A stretch of DNA of 64,000 nt from Bacteroidales bacterium (GTDB lineage: Bacteria; Bacteroidota; Bacteroidia; Bacteroidales; M50B96), in assembly GCA_021740905.1 (NCBI GenBank), contig JAIOYV010000013.1:26083-90082 (forward strand), read 5' to 3'. A program made the position numbers and the translations under genes. This document shows, piece by piece, positions 61,225 through 64,000 of the stretch. Position 1 is the stretch's first letter. Each line of letters begins with the position of its first letter. The notes beneath the pieces are model-generated. The model was given only the letters and a program-made list of their open reading frames with translations. It was not told where the DNA came from and searched no databases.

Positions 61225-61950
61225 CTACTTCCTCAGCTCAAAATTAGCCCCAAGGTAGACTTTGCGTACATGTTCGTCATCCGACAATTCCTGTGCTGTG
61301 CCCGATTTTAATATATTCCCTTCGAAAAGCAGATAGGCACGGTCGGTAATGTTGAGGGTTTCATGCACATTGTGGTCGGTAATCAGGATCCCGATATTTT
61401 TGTCTTTCAAGGATTGAACAATACCTTGGATATCTTCCACCGCAATGGGATCGACACCCGCAAAGGGTTCGTCGAGGAGAATAAATTTGGGGTCGAGGGC
61501 AAGTGCTCGGGCAATTTCGGTCCTGCGTCTTTCGCCACCCGACAATTGGTCGCCCAGGCTTTTCCTGATTTTCAGGAGGCCAAATTCAGTAAGCAATGAT
61601 TCTGTTTTTTCGCGCTGATACTCTTTCGAGTAATCCGCCATTTCCAAAACCAGCTTAATGTTGTCTTCCACGCTCAACTTCCGAAAAACCGATGCCTCCT
61701 GCGCCAGATAGGCAATTCCCCTTTGGGCACGCCGGTAAACCGGTTCCGTGGTAATTTCCTTATCATCGAGAAAAATATTGCCAGAGTTTGGCTTTATCAA
61801 ACCCACGATCATATAAAACGAAGTGGTTTTACCGGCTCCGTTCGGACCTAACAGACCCACAATTTCGCCCTGGTTTACACTAATCGAAACTCCTTTTACC
61901 ACAGTTCGTTTGCGATATCTCTTTACAATATTGTCGGTACGTAAAATCAT
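61225..61950 (-). CDS. lptB: LPS export ABC transporter ATPase LptB
   Basis: 241 residues. Walker A GPNGAGKTTSFYMIVGL, Q-loop AYLAQEASVFRKLS, signature LSGGERRRTEIARAL, Walker B FILLDEPFAGVDP, and H-loop LITDHNVHETL. It powers LPS extraction by LptFG at the inner membrane. It is separated from other lpt genes here. Confidence 0.95.
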   Translation of the reverse strand: MILRTDNIVKRYRKRTVVKGVSISVNQGEIVGLLGPNGAGKTTSFYMIVGLIKPNSGNIFLDDKEITTEPVYRRAQRGIAYLAQEASVFRKLSVEDNIKLVLEMADYSKEYQREKTESLLTEFGLLKIRKSLGDQLSGGERRRTEIARALALDPKFILLDEPFAGVDPIAVEDIQGIVQSLKDKNIGILITDHNVHETLNITDRAYLLFEGNILKSGTAQELSDDEHVRKVYLGANFELRK

Positions 61951-62471
61951 TTTATGCTATTCGTTTTCGGAATACAAATTAACCTGAATATTTCCCAATT
62001 TTCAAACTTATCTGAATCAATCTCTGAATCGCATCTATAAACGCTGAAAGTTTGCCGGGATTGTGCTCTGTTGGCTAGTTGGCAGTCTCCAGTCTTCAGC
62101 CCACAGTCTTCAGTCTACAGTTGTTGTAATTGACTACAGTCGGGATAATGGAAGTACTTTGGATTGTATTTTTTAATCTGTAAATCTGTGGCATTTTTCA
62201 AGATGCAATTTTAGCCACAGATTATTCACAGATGCTACTTTTTGTGTACATGAGAAAGTTCACTGATTAAATACTTCAAGCAAAATCAGCCCAGATTGAT
62301 CAATCTAAAGATTGATTTCTGTGTAATTGTTAATTCGGGAAAGTTATTTTAATAGTCTCTTCAAACTGTCAATTACAGTCAGCCATCTTCAAACTGAAGA
62401 CTGTGGATAGAAGACTGCCGACTGCCGACTGTGGGCTGAAAACAAAAACACCTACCTTTGCCAAAAAAAAG
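61951..62471. other. Repeat-rich intergenic region between lptB and hemW
   Basis: 521 bp without a gene. CAGTCTTCAG phrases occur at about 62085-62125 and 62375-62440 (CTTCAAACTGAAGACTGTGG, GACTGCCGACTGCCGACTG). A TACCTTTG box (62452-62459) lies 12 bases before the hemW start and may be its -7 element. Confidence 0.6.
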
Positions 62472-63599
62472 ATGGCCGGAATCTACATCCATATCCCGTA
62501 TTGCAGGCAGCGATGCTACTATTGCGATTTTCATTCGAGCACCTTTCTGAAAAATATGCCCGATTTTCTGGATGCTCTTATAAAGGAGATCGAGCTTGAA
62601 AAAGATTACCTTGCCGGGGAAAGCATTCAGACCATCTATTTTGGAGGGGGAACACCATCTGTTTTAAATGCAGAAGAAGTGGATGCCATTATTCAGCAAA
62701 TCTCGCTTTACCATGAAATTTCGTCCTCCGCCGAAATCACCCTCGAATGTAACCCCGACGACCTGAACCCGGAATACATCCGGCAATTGGCGGCATCCAA
62801 AATAAACCGGTTAAGTATAGGGATTCAAAGCTTCGACGACAGACAGTTGAAAGCCATGAACCGGAGGCACTCTGCCGAACAAGCCCTCGCAGTAGTAAAA
62901 GGTTGCCAACTAGCTGGTTTCGACAACATCAGCATCGACCTGATTTATGGACTCCCCGGTATGAGCCTGAAAGTGTGGCAACAAAATATCCAAAAAGCCC
63001 TGGATTTAAAAGTCCAGCATATTTCTGCCTATCACCTTACTTATGAAAAAGGGACCGTTTTTTCGCATCAGCTTAAAAAAGGGAATCTTAGAGAATGTGA
63101 TGAGGAAAGCAGCAACCAACAATTCGACAAGCTCCTCGACATGACAGGCAGTGCCGGTTTCGAGCATTATGAAATTTCGAATTTTGCCCTGCCGGGATTG
63201 CATTCACAACACAACAGCAACTACTGGAAACAAGTAAAATACCTCGGCCTCGGCCCGGCTGCCCATTCATTCAATCAAACATCGAGGCACTGGAACGTAA
63301 GCCACAACAACAAATACACCGATGGGATAATGGCCGGGAAGCCAAACCGGGAAATCGAAACCATCGACAAAACCACCCGCTACAACGAATATCTGATGAC
63401 CTCGCTGCGCACAATGTGGGGTGTCGATTTGGAATATCTGATGCAGGAGTTCGGCGGACCACAAACCACCCTGTTCGAGAAATCATTCAGGAAATATATC
63501 GATCAGGGTAAAGCCATCAAGGAAGGCCATTTCTGCAAATTGACCCGTGATGGCTTTTTTATTTCGGATAAAATTATTTCTGATTTGTTCGAATCATAA
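62472..63599 (+). CDS. hemW: Radical SAM heme chaperone HemW (HemN-like)
   Basis: 375 residues from ATG 62472; upstream codons read through the phrase repeats and are rejected. The [4Fe-4S] cluster motif Cys11-x3-Cys15-x2-Cys18 lies in [42 protein letters not shown] and [12 protein letters not shown] are family markers. The HemW-type C-x3-C-x2-C without the extra HemN Cys suggests heme insertion rather than coproporphyrinogen oxidation. Confidence 0.92.
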   Translation: MAGIYIHIPYCRQRCYYCDFHSSTFLKNMPDFLDALIKEIELEKDYLAGESIQTIYFGGGTPSVLNAEEVDAIIQQISLYHEISSSAEITLECNPDDLNPEYIRQLAASKINRLSIGIQSFDDRQLKAMNRRHSAEQALAVVKGCQLAGFDNISIDLIYGLPGMSLKVWQQNIQKALDLKVQHISAYHLTYEKGTVFSHQLKKGNLRECDEESSNQQFDKLLDMTGSAGFEHYEISNFALPGLHSQHNSNYWKQVKYLGLGPAAHSFNQTSRHWNVSHNNKYTDGIMAGKPNREIETIDKTTRYNEYLMTSLRTMWGVDLEYLMQEFGGPQTTLFEKSFRKYIDQGKAIKEGHFCKLTRDGFFISDKIISDLFES

Positions 63600-63609
63600 T
63601 TCTATATTT

Positions 63610-63631
63610 GGGTGTTCGACAAATTCAACTC
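63610..63631 (+). repeat. GGTGTACGACAAA motif, copy after hemW
   Basis: GGGTGTTCGACAAATTCAAC followed by TC, 11 bases after the hemW stop. Same family as the copy at 6235. Confidence 0.6.
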
Positions 63632-63655
63632 CGGTACCCCAGAAAAATTAATGAA

Positions 63656-63865
63656 ATGAAAATACAATATGCTTCCGACCTACACATCGAATTTCCGGAA
63701 AACAAACTCTTCCTGAAAAAGAACCCTATCCTGCCAAAAGGGGAATTCCTTATATTGGCTGGCGACATTGTCCCCTTTGCAGTTTTGGATAAACACAAAG
63801 ATTTTTTCGACTATCTCTCCGATTCGTTTGAAACCACATATTGGGTCCCCGGCAACCATGAATGA
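63656..63865 (+). pseudogene. Metallophosphoesterase, truncated after GNHE
   Basis: From ATG 63656: [13 protein letters not shown] carries the first metal-binding motif (D-x-H), [11 protein letters not shown] the second (GD) and WVPGNHE the third. The frame then meets TGA at 63863-63865. Intact calcineurin-like phosphoesterases of this type run on for 170-200 more residues with two more His motifs. The break coincides with the start of a different sequence carrying tandem 23-bp repeats, so the gene was probably interrupted by an insertion sequence. Confidence 0.85.
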
Positions 63866-64000
63866 ATATTCCGGAGTATAGTGTACAACGATTCCGGAGC
63901 AAAATGTACAACGATTCCGGAGTATAATGTACAATTGATTTTTGTTGTTCTATTTCATAAATAGGGTAAAAAAGTTGGCGTTGGGCGGGGGCCATCAAAG
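63863..64000. mobile_element. Probable IS21-family end (left part)
   Basis: The inserted sequence begins TGAATATTCCGGAG and contains three exact-length tandem 23-bp repeats: 63868-63890, 63891-63913 and 63914-63936, each opening ATTCCGGAG and ending TGTACAAC/TGTACAAT. Ends with a terminal TG and multiple subterminal repeats are typical of IS21-family elements. The transposase genes would lie beyond the right edge, so family assignment is inference. The target duplication cannot be checked here. Confidence 0.65.

Noticed and set aside
1..64000. tRNA or rRNA genes
   Set aside because: I looked through the intergenic gaps for cloverleaf elements (GTTCGAATC-type T arms with matched acceptor stems) and saw none; a covariance-model scan would settle this.

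Overview
The window looks like a chromosomal segment from a member of the Bacteroidota, probably a Bacteroidales/Marinilabiliales-type environmental lineage. The signs are several proteins with type IX secretion (T9SS) C-terminal sorting domains, gliding lipoprotein GldH, a DUF4270 lipoprotein next to glmS, TAnnTTTG-type promoter boxes instead of sigma-70 boxes, few Shine-Dalgarno sequences, and moderate GC. No rRNA or tRNA gene was recognised.

Layout. 1-1759: 5' part of a large periplasmic propeller sensor that runs off the left edge. 1836-7401: universal stress protein, RdgB, PBP1A and MnmH. 7991-12179: degenerate GT5 protein, DUF4270 lipoprotein and GlmS. 12445-17717: multiheme cytochrome c carrying a T9SS tail, an RprXY-like two-component pair and a small membrane protein. 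17718-21268: accessory island with a secreted protein between two copies of a stem-loop repeat, a dispersed repeat, an AAA ATPase overlapping a 160-residue partner gene, and a 16-residue stub of a type I restriction-modification methylase. 21269-28002: epimerase, SprB-repeat T9SS protein, GNAT followed by T9SS gene debris, 2-oxoacid dehydrogenase E2 and rhomboid protease. 28355-37457: secreted partner plus a 1942-residue T9SS type B protein, a C45 peptidase and a YCII protein. 37716-46342: housekeeping block (holB, ricT, gldH, trmB, an alkyltransferase-like protein, ilvE, rnc, fabF, acpP, purN). 46611-57513: two secreted unknowns, ettA, SatD-like, DUF3307, WbuC cupin, TPR-CHAT protein and argS. 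57549-63599: GNAT-YoaP, an ECF sigma / anti-sigma / adhesin-like operon, lptB and hemW. 63656-64000: a metallophosphoesterase cut after its GNHE motif by what looks like an IS21-family end.

Most genes are housekeeping and cell-envelope functions. The accessory interest is in 17.7-21.3 kb, where an ATPase plus small protein pair survives directly upstream of a deleted type I R-M operon. The intergenic spaces are unusually rich in dispersed short repeats: a GGTGTACGACAAA motif family, two large GTCATT/CTTCGC palindromic clusters, a ~90-bp repeat, and phrase-like microrepeats. Several pieces of gene debris (hsdM stub, T9SS tail, truncated phosphoesterase) show active gene loss.
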